From Rs1 sp038900335 (GTDB taxonomy: Bacteria > Pseudomonadota > Gammaproteobacteria > Pseudomonadales > Balneatricaceae): a stretch of DNA of 64,000 nt. Below, piece by piece: positions 9,041 to 17,780 of the stretch. The first letter of the stretch is position 1, and each line of letters begins with the position of its first letter. The position numbers were made by a program, and so were the translations under genes. The notes below the pieces were generated by a model, which made no database searches, was not told the DNA's origin, and saw nothing but the letters and a program-made list of their open reading frames with translations. The stretch is from the NCBI GenBank assembly GCA_038900335.1, contig JBBMRB010000007.1, forward strand, positions 97,908 to 161,907. Direction: 5' to 3'.

Positions 9041-9412
9041 ATGGATATCGTTTATATTAGACAATTAAAAATCGACACGGTGATTGGTATTTTTGATTGG
9101 GAAAGAGAGATTAAACAAACAGTTTGTTTGGATTTAGATATGGCAGTCGATATTACTAAAGCGGCATCCCTAGAAGACATTGATAGTACTGTCAGTTATA
9201 AAACTGTCAGTGATAGTTTGCTTGAATTTGTATCTAAAAGTGAGTTTTTATTAGTTGAAACAATGGCCGAAGAAATTGCTAAATTGATTATGACACAATT
9301 TGGTATCAGCTGGATTAGGCTGAGAGTAGGTAAGCCTGGAGCCATTAAAGAAGCTGGAGATGTTGGGGTGTTAATTGAACGTGGCGATAGACCTGCTATC
9401 GCTAATTATTGA
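9041..9412 (+). CDS. folB: dihydroneopterin aldolase
   Basis: Folate pathway enzyme cleaving 7,8-dihydroneopterin to 6-hydroxymethyl-7,8-dihydropterin and glycolaldehyde. 123 residues, family-typical. FolB features: VIGIFDWEREIKQ with the substrate-binding Glu near residue 22, DSTVSYKTVSD (about 50), ETMAEEIAKLI with a substrate-contact Glu (about 75), and RLRVGKPGAIKEAGDVGV carrying the catalytic Lys (about 100). Its product is the substrate of FolK, encoded 9 bases downstream. Confidence 0.94.
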   Translation: MDIVYIRQLKIDTVIGIFDWEREIKQTVCLDLDMAVDITKAASLEDIDSTVSYKTVSDSLLEFVSKSEFLLVETMAEEIAKLIMTQFGISWIRLRVGKPGAIKEAGDVGVLIERGDRPAIANY

Positions 9413-9421
9413 GCTAACTAA

Positions 9422-9901
9422 ATGAGTAAGTATTATTTGTCTATCGGTAGTAATTTAAATGCTATTGAGAACATAAATGCTGCTTTAGTGATGTTAGCTG
9501 CGAGCTTTGGCCAAATTTTAGTGTCTAATGTTTATAAAAACTCAGCAATTGGCAATGCTTTAGTGGATTACCACAACTTGAGTGCGGCGTTTGATACGCC
9601 GTTAAATCATAGTGACTTAGTGGCTGAGCTTAAAGTAATAGAAAATAAATTATCTCGGGATCGCTCTATTGGGCGCAACAAAGGAGTAACTATCGATTTA
9701 GATGTTATTCTTAGAGTCTCAATAAGCAGTGGTGAAGTTTGTTATTACACAAAAGATATCGTTAATTATAGTTTTATATTAGCTCCGTTAGCTGAAATAG
9801 CTGGCGCAGTATGTGACCCAATAACGAAAAAGTCTTATCAAACTCTATGGCAGGAATTTGATAAGAGCGCACATCCCTTACAACGGGTTAAAATTAATTA
9901 A
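9422..9901 (+). CDS. folK: 6-hydroxymethyl-7,8-dihydropterin pyrophosphokinase-like protein
   Basis: FolK pyrophosphorylates the FolB product using ATP. The 159-residue protein starts with the family hallmark YYLSIGSNL and keeps TIDLDVIL (about 97), whose Asp residues bind Mg. The segment before it reads RDRSIGRNKGV, where classical FolK has the ATP-binding RxxRWGPRT arrangement, so this is a divergent copy. It follows folB by 9 bases and is probably cotranscribed. Pseudomonads carry a similar short homologue at the same locus. Activity is likely but should not be assumed. Confidence 0.8.
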   Translation: MSKYYLSIGSNLNAIENINAALVMLAASFGQILVSNVYKNSAIGNALVDYHNLSAAFDTPLNHSDLVAELKVIENKLSRDRSIGRNKGVTIDLDVILRVSISSGEVCYYTKDIVNYSFILAPLAEIAGAVCDPITKKSYQTLWQEFDKSAHPLQRVKIN

Positions 9902-9909
9902 CGGGCAGT

Positions 9910-10230
9910 CTAGCTAGATTTAACATCATCCGGGTAAGATGCATGCCAGGCTTCAAAGCCGCCATTAATACTATATAGATCGCTAAAGCCTTGCTCTGCA
10001 ATGAATTTTGCAGCGCCTTGGCTACTGATGCCGTGATAGCAAAGGACTAAAATAGGTTGCTCTTTAGCCAGTGGATTTAACAGGCTTTGAAAGTTATCGT
10101 TATTCAAATTAAGTGCTTTACTAGGATGGTTTGCTAAAAAACTATTTTGGTCACGAATATCCAATAATATGGCACCTGAATCGAGTAGTTCTTTGGCTTG
10201 GTTGCATTCGATGCATTGAAAATTAGACAT
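9910..10230 (-). CDS. glpE: single-domain rhodanese, GlpE-like
   Basis: Thiosulfate sulfurtransferase of 106 residues (E. coli GlpE 108). The active-site loop is CYHGISSQ with catalytic Cys64, the same length and pattern as GlpE (CYHGNSSQ). A LLDIRDQNSF segment (about 22) and a C-terminal INGGFEAWHASYP finish the rhodanese fold. It lies 25 bases after apaH in the same direction and is the last gene of the lptD-to-apaH run. No glp genes are nearby, so the name rests on sequence type only. Confidence 0.88.
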   Translation of the reverse strand: MSNFQCIECNQAKELLDSGAILLDIRDQNSFLANHPSKALNLNNDNFQSLLNPLAKEQPILVLCYHGISSQGAAKFIAEQGFSDLYSINGGFEAWHASYPDDVKSS

Positions 10231-10255
10231 ATTGCTCCTGTTGTTAGTCGTTACT

Positions 10256-11068
10256 TCATTTATTTAAACTTTTAACTGATGTTGTTTGCTGTGTCTCTAC
10301 GCAATACGCCGTCAGTTTTTCACCCCAGACACAGCCAGTGTCTAAGGCAATAATATCCTTGCGACCTGTCTTTCCCATCAGAGCAGCCCAATGACCAAAC
10401 AATATGGTTGGGTATGCTCTATTGTGCGGATGATAATCAAACCAAGCTTTTAGCGTACTAGGTTGCTGGCCAATTTCACCTTTATAAGCAAGATCGAGTT
10501 GTTGATCAGAGCTGCAAAAGCGCATGCGAGTTAAAAAGTTGGTAATGCAGCGCAGTCTATCCATGCCTAATAAGTTATCACCCCATTGAGCAGGGGTATT
10601 GCCGTACATTACACTAAAAAACGATTGGTATTGATCGCCGGTTAATACGTGTGAAACTTCGTTCGCTAAAGACAGTGCTTGTTCAGGAGACCAAGGTGCT
10701 GGAACACCTGCATGGCTCATAATAATATTTGAATGCGCATCATAATGCACTAGCGGTTGTGCTTTGAGCCATTGCATTAGCTCTGGTGCATCATCTGCTT
10801 GTAAAATAGCTGTTAAAGTGTCGGATTTCTTGAGTTTTGCATCACTGTAGTAAATTGCTAATAGGTGTAAATCATGATTGCCTAAAACAATTTTAGCTCT
10901 GCAGCCTAGTTTCTTAAGGTATCTTAGTGTTTCAAGTGATTTAGGCCCTCTGTTAACTAAATCCCCTGCAATTAACAGGGTATCAGTATCTGAAAAGTTG
11001 ATTTTATCTAGTAATAAAATCAACTCATCAAAGCATCCTTGAATATCACCTATCGCATAAGTTGCCAT
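10256..11068 (-). CDS. apaH: bis(5'-nucleosyl)-tetraphosphatase, symmetrical (Ap4A hydrolase)
   Basis: Hydrolyses diadenosine tetraphosphate to two ADP and in E. coli also decaps Np4-capped RNA. 270 residues (E. coli 280). The metallophosphatase signatures are clear: GDIQGCFDEL (residue 7), LLIAGDLVNRGPKSLETL (about 35), VLGNHDLHLLA (about 62), MSHAGVPAPW (about 125) and FGHWAALMG near the C-terminus. It follows apaG by 29 bases, the conserved rsmA-apaG-apaH order. Confidence 0.96.
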   Translation of the reverse strand: MATYAIGDIQGCFDELILLLDKINFSDTDTLLIAGDLVNRGPKSLETLRYLKKLGCRAKIVLGNHDLHLLAIYYSDAKLKKSDTLTAILQADDAPELMQWLKAQPLVHYDAHSNIIMSHAGVPAPWSPEQALSLANEVSHVLTGDQYQSFFSVMYGNTPAQWGDNLLGMDRLRCITNFLTRMRFCSSDQQLDLAYKGEIGQQPSTLKAWFDYHPHNRAYPTILFGHWAALMGKTGRKDIIALDTGCVWGEKLTAYCVETQQTTSVKSLNK

Positions 11069-11097
11069 TTGTCAGGTTATACCATCGATATATTAAA

Positions 11098-11502
11098 TTA
11101 GTGCAGAGAGTTAGGTTGAGAAAGAGTGAATGCTTCAATCTGCGCTTTAAACTCATCTCCTGCATCTGTCACCATGTTGTAATGTCCAAACATACTGCCT
11201 ACACTGGTTTCTAAAATTGCACCTGAGCTATACTGAAAACTGGTATTTGGGGCAATGACAGGTTGTTCACCAATGACACCTTTACCTTCGATTTCTTGTT
11301 GCTTTTCATTGCCATCGGTTACAACCCAGCGACGAGATAGCAGCTGTACATTGTGCTTAGCTGTGTTTTTAATGGTGACATTATAGGTAAAGACAAAGCG
11401 CTTGGCAGTCTCATCTGATTGGCTCGCTTCATATTTAGATTCTACTTCAATGCTAACGCCTTGTTCTAAATCATGGTTAGCGTCATTTGGGATATCTAGC
11501 AT
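11098..11502 (-). CDS. apaG: ApaG (CorD) protein, DUF525
   Basis: A 134-residue immunoglobulin-like beta-sandwich protein conserved next to apaH; its biochemical role is not settled. The family core is visible: FTYNVTIKNTAKHNVQLLSR, then RRWVVTDGNEKQQEIEGKG, VIGEQPVIAPNTSFQYSSG, and GSMFGHYNMVTDAGDEF. The N-terminus is a little acidic. The stop of rsmA and the apaG start are one base apart, so translation is likely coupled. Confidence 0.94.
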   Translation of the reverse strand: MLDIPNDANHDLEQGVSIEVESKYEASQSDETAKRFVFTYNVTIKNTAKHNVQLLSRRWVVTDGNEKQQEIEGKGVIGEQPVIAPNTSFQYSSGAILETSVGSMFGHYNMVTDAGDEFKAQIEAFTLSQPNSLH

Positions 11503-11503
11503 G

Positions 11504-12346
11504 TTAATTTAATACCGTGTTTTGGTCAGTGTTATCGACCTGGCTATGAATGTAGTCGGCTATGGTAATGAACTCAGCAAGAGCGAGCGTTTCAGGGCGT
11601 CTTGTTGGATCGATACCTAGTGCTTCTAGCTTTTGCGAATCTATCATGATTTTAAGATTATTGCGCAGCGTTTTTCTGCGCATACTGAAAGATGTTTTCA
11701 CTACGGTTTCTAATGTTTTTAAACATTTAGCGGTATGTGGCTTATTTTGATAAGGCGTTAACCTAACGATTGCAGAATCGACTTTTGGAATCGGGTCAAA
11801 TGCTTCAGGCGGTACAATAAATAAGGCTTCAACTTGGCAGTAATATTGAGCCATTATGCCTAAACGTCCATATAATCTGTCGCCTGGCTGGGCCGCTAAC
11901 CTATCGACCACTTCTTTTTGTAGCATGAAATGCATGTCTTGTACGCATGTCGTGTGTTGAAGTAAATGGAAAATAAGTTGTGTTGAAATATTGTAAGGCA
12001 GGTTGCCAATGATTCTCAGTGGTCTTTCATCTTGTTGTAATGAGCTGAAGTCAAATTTCATTGCATCTGCTTCGAAAATGCGAAATTTTTCTTCGTAGCT
12101 GAAAAACTTTGTTCTCAATATAGGTATTAAATCTCTATCTAGCTCTATAGCATCCAGAGCACCTGCTTCATCGAGAATAACTTCCGTTAGTGCGCCTAAG
12201 CCTGGGCCTATTTCAACCATGTGATCACTTGGTCGTGGGCTTACGCCGCGGACAATACGGCGGATCACTCCTTGATCTTGTAAAAAATTCTGGCCAAAGC
12301 GTTTACGTGCCTTGTGACCTGCTTGTCTGTTGTGCTGACGGCTCAT
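11504..12346 (-). CDS. rsmA: 16S rRNA (A1518/A1519-N6) dimethyltransferase
   Basis: RsmA (KsgA) dimethylates two adjacent adenosines in helix 45 of 16S rRNA late in 30S assembly. With the start MSRQHNRQAG the protein is 280 residues (E. coli 273); a longer in-frame ATG would overlap pdxA by 50 bases and is less likely. Motifs: RKRFGQNFLQD (about 15), SAM-binding VEIGPGLGALTE (about 48), catalytic IGNLPYNIS (about 123), and a C-terminal MRRKTLRNNLK. The start lies 4 bases after the pdxA stop, so the pair is probably cotranscribed. Confidence 0.96.
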   Translation of the reverse strand: MSRQHNRQAGHKARKRFGQNFLQDQGVIRRIVRGVSPRPSDHMVEIGPGLGALTEVILDEAGALDAIELDRDLIPILRTKFFSYEEKFRIFEADAMKFDFSSLQQDERPLRIIGNLPYNISTQLIFHLLQHTTCVQDMHFMLQKEVVDRLAAQPGDRLYGRLGIMAQYYCQVEALFIVPPEAFDPIPKVDSAIVRLTPYQNKPHTAKCLKTLETVVKTSFSMRRKTLRNNLKIMIDSQKLEALGIDPTRRPETLALAEFITIADYIHSQVDNTDQNTVLN

Positions 12347-12350
12347 AATG

Positions 12351-13349
12351 TTATGAATCCTTTGGGTTGTCTTGGCGTTGATGAGCCAATGTTGCTGCAT
12401 ATTTTATAGCAACTTGTAAGCTGCCGATATCTGCTTTATTTTGGCCTGCTATATCGATGGCAGTACCGTGATCGACAGAGGTGCGGATAATAGGTAGCCC
12501 TAAGGTAATATTGACGGCTTTACCAAAGCTAGAATACTTAAGCACTGGTAGTCCTTGGTCGTGGTACATGGCAAGAACGGCGTCGCAGTCTTTTAAATAT
12601 TTGTTGGTAAAAAGAGTATCTGCAGGCAGGGGGCCTGTTAATCGATAGCCAGTTTGTATGAACTCTTTTAGTACCGGTGTAATGGTGGTTATTTCTTCTT
12701 TGCCCATATGGCCATCTTCGCCTGCATGGGGGTTTAATCCACACACCAGAACTCTAGGGTCTGTTATTGCAAATTTTGTGCGCAAATCATGATAGAGAAC
12801 ATTAATAATATTAGTGAGTTTATCTTTGCTGATCGCTGCGCTGACGTCCTTCAATGGTATGTGAGTCGTTACTAACGCAACTCTTAAATCTTCGCTAGCT
12901 AGCATCATAACAACTTCTTGCGTCATCGTCAGTTGTTGTAAAAACTCGGTATGGCCGCTAAAGCTAATGCCGGCATCATTGATCACGCCTTTATGAACAG
13001 GCGGGGTAACCATGGCATCAAAACTATTATCTAAACATCCGCGACAGGCAATAGTCAGAGTGTTAATGACATAATTTGCGTTCTCTTTGTTTAAGAAACC
13101 AGGTTGAGCAGGAGCTGATAATCGTGTAGGCAACACGACAAGCTCGCCCTTTGTCGAGGCGCTTAAATGCTCCTGCTTATATTCTTTGACAATTAGCGGG
13201 AGATTAAGCGCCCTAGCTGTATCGATAAATAGCTGTGGATCGCCAATGGCTATCAGTTGATCGCTATAGTCAAATTGAGCTATTTTAACAATGAGTTCAG
13301 GACCGATGCCTGCAGGTTCTCCACTAGTGATAGCAATGCGTTTAATCAT
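12351..13349 (-). CDS. pdxA: 4-hydroxythreonine-4-phosphate dehydrogenase
   Basis: Oxidises 4-phosphohydroxy-L-threonine in the DXP-dependent vitamin B6 pathway; NAD(P) and divalent-metal dependent. 332 residues (E. coli 329). Seen: ITSGEPAGIGPELIVK at the N-terminus, metal and substrate region SFSGHTEFLQQL with a conserved His (about 138), VCGLNPHAGEDGHMGKEE (about 207) and AMYHDQGLPVLKY (about 262), where further His ligands lie. It sits in the conserved surA-pdxA-rsmA order, with a 123-base gap to surA that holds a hairpin. Confidence 0.95.
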   Translation of the reverse strand: MIKRIAITSGEPAGIGPELIVKIAQFDYSDQLIAIGDPQLFIDTARALNLPLIVKEYKQEHLSASTKGELVVLPTRLSAPAQPGFLNKENANYVINTLTIACRGCLDNSFDAMVTPPVHKGVINDAGISFSGHTEFLQQLTMTQEVVMMLASEDLRVALVTTHIPLKDVSAAISKDKLTNIINVLYHDLRTKFAITDPRVLVCGLNPHAGEDGHMGKEEITTITPVLKEFIQTGYRLTGPLPADTLFTNKYLKDCDAVLAMYHDQGLPVLKYSSFGKAVNITLGLPIIRTSVDHGTAIDIAGQNKADIGSLQVAIKYAATLAHQRQDNPKDS

Positions 13350-13426
13350 AAATAAAAACTCAATATAAATAGAAGAGGCTAGTTGGTTAGCTTAGCAGGA
13401 TTGTACGGCATAATAGATAGCAAAAT

Positions 13427-13455
13427 ACCTGTATGCATATATTACGCATACAGGT
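13427..13455 (-). terminator. hairpin between surA and pdxA
   Basis: ACCTGTATGC (13427-13436) and GCATACAGGT (13446-13455) form a perfect 10-base-pair stem, 18 bases after the surA stop. On the minus strand it is followed by ATTTTG, a weak T run, so it could be a partial terminator lowering pdxA-rsmA expression relative to surA. Confidence 0.5.
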
Positions 13456-13472
13456 GATAAGAGCAACAGTAT

Positions 13473-14789
13473 TTACTTAAATTCTACATAGGCATCAGCG
13501 CGGATTTCTCTTAGCCAATTATCTCTTTCTTCATTAAACTTTCGCTTGCCGATAACGTTTCTAGCGAAATTTTCTTGTGCTCTGTTAGTCACATTTTCGG
13601 CTCTTCTGTCTGTCACTTGCAGGATGTGCCAGCCAAAGCGGCTCTCAAACGGTAAGCTTATTTGGTTTATTTGAGTGTTGGACATAACTTTTTCAAACTC
13701 CGGCACCATTTGTCCGCTTTGAGTCCACCCTAAATCACCACCTTGTGAGCTACTTCCTGGGTCATTACTGTATTCTTGCGCAAGGTCAGCAAAAGTCTCT
13801 GGCTGCTTTTGTAGGCGTTGGTATAGCTGCGATGAAATTCGTTTTGCCTGCGATTTTGTGGTTACTTCGTTAGGCGATATTAGTATGTGTCTTACTTTGG
13901 TTTTTTCTATTTTTACCGCTTTTATACCGTTTCTAGTTTCTCGTAATTGTAAAATATGAAAACCAGTGGGTGTGCGAGTCGGTTGGCTAATTTGACCTGG
14001 TGTTAATGGAGATATTGCATTTGCCAGTGAAATGGGTAATTCAGCAATTTTCTTCCAGCCCATATCACCGCCGTTTAAAGCGTTAGCGGCGCTAGAGTGG
14101 CTGATAGCGACGTTGGTAAATTGCTCGCCGTTTGTTATTAACTGATAAACTTCATCCGCTTTGATTTTGGCTTCTTTGATGTTCTGCGGTGTCATCGGGT
14201 TTTTTATGGCAATTAAAATATCACTGAGTAGTACTTCAGCGTTGTCGTTATTTGCCTGCGAGCGTAAAAAATTATTTATCTCATGATCCGAAATTTGAAT
14301 CCGGCGATTGATATTGCTCTCTTGTAATTTTTGTATTAGCAAGTCTTCGCGGATCTTCTCGCGGGTGCTGATGTAGTCTTGACCTTGAGCATTAAGAGCC
14401 TTGCGAAAGCGCTCTAGTGTCATGCCATTGCTTTTTGCTATTTGTGTTACAGTCGCATTGAGCTCTCTATCAGTAACACGAATACCTTGTGTTTTTGCCA
14501 TTTTAAGTATGATTGTCCGCAAAATCATTTGTTCCATAACTTGCGATTGTAATACTTGCTGGGACGGAGCTTTAGCTTTTTGCTGCTTTATCTGCTGAAG
14601 TGCCTGTTTGATGTTCTGATTGAAATCAGACTCTAAAATTATCTCGTCATTAACGATGGCGATAATTTTATCTAAAGGCGCAGCAACAACTGACTGAGTT
14701 GTCGTTACGATAGCCGCAGTTATTACAGCTTTCTTTAAAAAATTAATTATTGAAGTTGTTGTTAGCATTATAGTATTCACGTTGTTCAT
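13473..14789 (-). CDS. surA: periplasmic chaperone and peptidyl-prolyl isomerase SurA
   Basis: SurA escorts outer-membrane proteins, including LptD, through the periplasm to the BAM complex. 438 residues (E. coli 428). A hydrophobic signal segment ends near TTTQSVVAAPLDKI (about residue 38). Then the N-terminal chaperone domain (IAIVNDEIILESDF, 45-190) and two parvulin domains, one around GGDMGWKKIAELP (about 250) and one around GGDLGWTQSGQMVPEF (about 360). The 5' end overlaps the 3' end of lptD. An ATG 21 bases downstream (MLTTTSIINF) is an equally plausible start; neither has a strong ribosome-binding site. Confidence 0.95.
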   Translation of the reverse strand: MNNVNTIMLTTTSIINFLKKAVITAAIVTTTQSVVAAPLDKIIAIVNDEIILESDFNQNIKQALQQIKQQKAKAPSQQVLQSQVMEQMILRTIILKMAKTQGIRVTDRELNATVTQIAKSNGMTLERFRKALNAQGQDYISTREKIREDLLIQKLQESNINRRIQISDHEINNFLRSQANNDNAEVLLSDILIAIKNPMTPQNIKEAKIKADEVYQLITNGEQFTNVAISHSSAANALNGGDMGWKKIAELPISLANAISPLTPGQISQPTRTPTGFHILQLRETRNGIKAVKIEKTKVRHILISPNEVTTKSQAKRISSQLYQRLQKQPETFADLAQEYSNDPGSSSQGGDLGWTQSGQMVPEFEKVMSNTQINQISLPFESRFGWHILQVTDRRAENVTNRAQENFARNVIGKRKFNEERDNWLREIRADAYVEFK

Positions 14790-17574
14790 AGCCTTTAATT
14801 TTATCTCTTAATTCTGTCGTTGGGCTTTTGCCGAAACCGCCTAGTCCCTGCAGGACAAATTGCAGCGCGATGGTGGTATCTCTTACATCTGAGTCTAATT
14901 CATTACGCACGACTAATCGTGTTTTCCAGCAACAGCTTTCGTATTCTAAACCAATTGCTGTGTCGATGACTTTATTATCAAGCCAGTCATACTGGACAAG
15001 TCCTAATGTCGACCATGTCTCATTGATAGCTGACAAATAGGAAAGCGTAGTTTGTTTACGGACATCTTCGGTAAAGCGATGTCTGAAACCGTATACGTTA
15101 TTGGTATCTTGTTCGTATTTTATATCTAATGTCATTTCTGAATTGTTGAAAGAATCGGCATCAAAAGTGGCATCAAAACTCGTTCGTAATCGTTTGTTTG
15201 GTCGCCATGTAATGGCCGTTGCAAAGTCAGATTCATTATCATCTAATGCATCATCATCTGAGTCAACTCGTACCTTTCTGTCATCAAAATAGAAAGCGTG
15301 ACCGATACTTGCCGCTAATATTTCACTACCTTTATCAGAGAGAACTCGAGAAGTTAAGCCTAATGATATCTGTTGGGTATCGCCAATGCGATCGTCACCA
15401 CTGAATCGGTTATCCCTAAATAGAGAGTCATAGGTAAAGGTAAGTTCTGATGTGTCAAAATCTGGCAAATCAGATTGGTCTTGGTATGGAACATACAGAC
15501 CGTATAGTCTAGGTTCTAGTGTTTGTGTATAGCCAGTGTCTTGAAAAGTGAAGTCACGATCAAAATAAAGCCCTGAATCCACTTCTAAAATAGGTACACT
15601 AACACTTGGGTTGTTAGCAGCGCCGTCTACTTGGTTGTCTAAATTATAAGAGGCGTGCCAAAGTTTAACCGCCGGCTTTAAATATCCCCAAGTTTGGCTG
15701 TAATCACCAGAAATACTTGGGTTGAAGATAACTCTATCGCCAACGATACGATCAGTGTCAGTGAGCCCGGTTATGTCTCTATCAAAGCGGGTGAATGTCG
15801 CGCGATAATTGAAACTTATATTATCAAAATCTTCTTTGGGAGATCCAGATATTCTAAATTCCGGTAATCTTTGATAAGGTTTGGTAGTATCATCATCAAT
15901 CGTTTGGTATTTTTGCAGCAGCACAGAAGATTGCCAGGTATCTGCTTGATAGCTAACTTTGGCGGTTTGGTTTATATGATTGTTATCACCTTGATCAACA
16001 TCTAAATTAGTATCTAAATCATCAAAATAGTCGTTATCGCTGACTTCGGTGTAATCTATAACGGTTGTATATCTGCCATAATTACCCGTGTGGTTAATGC
16101 CGGCAACCCATCGAGCGTTATTATCATCATCGCTATTATCAACAGTTAAATATCCTAAGCTCAGTCTGTTAGTGCTGTTTTGGTCTAAGTAGCGCAGCTC
16201 GTTTTCTAGTAATAACCCAGTATCTGAAAATACAGTTGCTGTCAAAGTATCATCAATATTGGGTGCTATATTGAAGTAGTAAGGAATAGCCACTTCAGTT
16301 TGTGAGCCTGAGAATTTAAAGCTTGGATATAAAAAACCACTGAGTCTGCGATCATCTAATGGGAAGTAAAAAACAGGAGTGTAGAAAACTGTAGCACCAA
16401 ATAATTTTAATTTAGCGTGTTTGGCTTTACCAAAGCCTGCCTCTGTATCTAAACTGATGTTATCGGCGCTAATTTTCCAATCTTCATTGCCCGGCGGGCA
16501 AAATGTGTATGTGCCTTGTTCAATTTCAAGTTCGCTCGCTGTTTTGCGAATCATAACTTTTGCTTCGCCGCGTATATGTTGTTGGTGAGCAACGTATTTG
16601 GTGTTGTAAAGGCGTGTTTCCTGTTCGTTAATATTACCTTCAGCGTTAGAGCCAGTTATTAATAACCCAGGTTGTCTAAAGGTGACGCCGTTTTCCAAAC
16701 TGTATGCGCCTGATTCTTGATTAAGTTTTGCAAGAGGACTATGAAAGCTTTTGTCACCTTGTTGAAAATCGACATTGCCTTTTAGGATTGACTCTTTACC
16801 AATTTCGGTGGCAGATTGATCAGCACTGACAAATACTGTTTGTAGATCGATAGGCGTATCTTGTGAGTCAGTCATGATTTCTGGTGAAATGTAGCGGCCT
16901 TTGCAGGCGCCTCTGGCTTGGTCTTGATCGGTATACGCATACCAGTCTAAGTTTTTGAAGTCTACCGCTGTCTTTTCTATACGCGGTATTGCGGTTAAAT
17001 TATCACTTGTTGCAGCGTCTTTATTTTGCGTTTTGCTCGATGTGGTATTTGCTGTGTTAGTCGCTGTTGCTTGTTGCGCCACACTAGGATTTGCTATTTC
17101 AGCAAGTGCTTGTTGTGAGCTTTTAGTAGCAGCAGGCAGCGCTTGTTGTGAATTAGAATAGTCATTCGTTTTTTTCTGTTGTTGCTTAACCGTGTTACTG
17201 ATAGGCTCTGCAGCTATATCTTTAGCAATGTTATATTTGTCGCTCGCGCCCTTTATATCGGTGTTTGAGGCTTTATTTTGAGCGCTAGTAGATACATCTG
17301 CTGATTTGTTTGCTAAAGGTAATTGATTGCTAATTGATTGCCTGGGTACAGCAGAGTCAATATCAGCATTATCATCAGTAAAAAGAGTCGGTACATCAGA
17401 TCCGAGTGTGTCTGTAGAAGCACTGCAATCCCATTGGCCGTTTATTTCACGACAATTCCAAGGTTGACTGGCGATTGCTGTCGATTGAGTGCTGCCTAGT
17501 ATCGCCGCGACGATAGCTAACCTTAAGTTGTATGAGGAATGTTTTTGTAAAAACATTAATTGAAATCCAGCCAT
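14743..17574 (-). CDS. lptD: LPS-assembly protein LptD
   Basis: Outer-membrane beta-barrel that, with LptE, inserts lipopolysaccharide into the outer leaflet. 943 residues, longer than E. coli (784). A signal peptide ends near residue 36. Two Cys follow (C41, C50), then a low-complexity Ala/Gln/Thr/Ser-rich stretch (about 55-200) and RGACKGRYISP (about 222). The OstA/LptA-like jelly roll (about 240-380) precedes the barrel, which ends near a paired Cys motif ESCCWKTRLV matching the C724-C725 disulfide pair of E. coli. It is divergent from amgK-murU, as in Pseudomonas, and heads the run with surA, its own folding factor. Confidence 0.95.
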   Translation of the reverse strand: MAGFQLMFLQKHSSYNLRLAIVAAILGSTQSTAIASQPWNCREINGQWDCSASTDTLGSDVPTLFTDDNADIDSAVPRQSISNQLPLANKSADVSTSAQNKASNTDIKGASDKYNIAKDIAAEPISNTVKQQQKKTNDYSNSQQALPAATKSSQQALAEIANPSVAQQATATNTANTTSSKTQNKDAATSDNLTAIPRIEKTAVDFKNLDWYAYTDQDQARGACKGRYISPEIMTDSQDTPIDLQTVFVSADQSATEIGKESILKGNVDFQQGDKSFHSPLAKLNQESGAYSLENGVTFRQPGLLITGSNAEGNINEQETRLYNTKYVAHQQHIRGEAKVMIRKTASELEIEQGTYTFCPPGNEDWKISADNISLDTEAGFGKAKHAKLKLFGATVFYTPVFYFPLDDRRLSGFLYPSFKFSGSQTEVAIPYYFNIAPNIDDTLTATVFSDTGLLLENELRYLDQNSTNRLSLGYLTVDNSDDDNNARWVAGINHTGNYGRYTTVIDYTEVSDNDYFDDLDTNLDVDQGDNNHINQTAKVSYQADTWQSSVLLQKYQTIDDDTTKPYQRLPEFRISGSPKEDFDNISFNYRATFTRFDRDITGLTDTDRIVGDRVIFNPSISGDYSQTWGYLKPAVKLWHASYNLDNQVDGAANNPSVSVPILEVDSGLYFDRDFTFQDTGYTQTLEPRLYGLYVPYQDQSDLPDFDTSELTFTYDSLFRDNRFSGDDRIGDTQQISLGLTSRVLSDKGSEILAASIGHAFYFDDRKVRVDSDDDALDDNESDFATAITWRPNKRLRTSFDATFDADSFNNSEMTLDIKYEQDTNNVYGFRHRFTEDVRKQTTLSYLSAINETWSTLGLVQYDWLDNKVIDTAIGLEYESCCWKTRLVVRNELDSDVRDTTIALQFVLQGLGGFGKSPTTELRDKIKGYEQREYYNANNNFNN

Positions 17575-17780
17575 GTAATTAAAATATATTTTCTTTATAA
17601 ATTGAACATTTTAGATTCTGCTGAAATAATATAGTTCGTCATTTTTAAATTAGAATCAGTGATAAAAAAACTATAGACATTCGACGATCTCATCCACAAC
17701 AGAGCTTTTTAATTATTTTGAGAAGGGATAATAGTGCATATGAGTGATTAATTATAGTATTTGTGGAAAACAAAAGAATA

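Noticed and set aside
11562..11750. Plus-strand frame inside rsmA
   Set aside because: Antisense shadow of a certain gene with no start signal.
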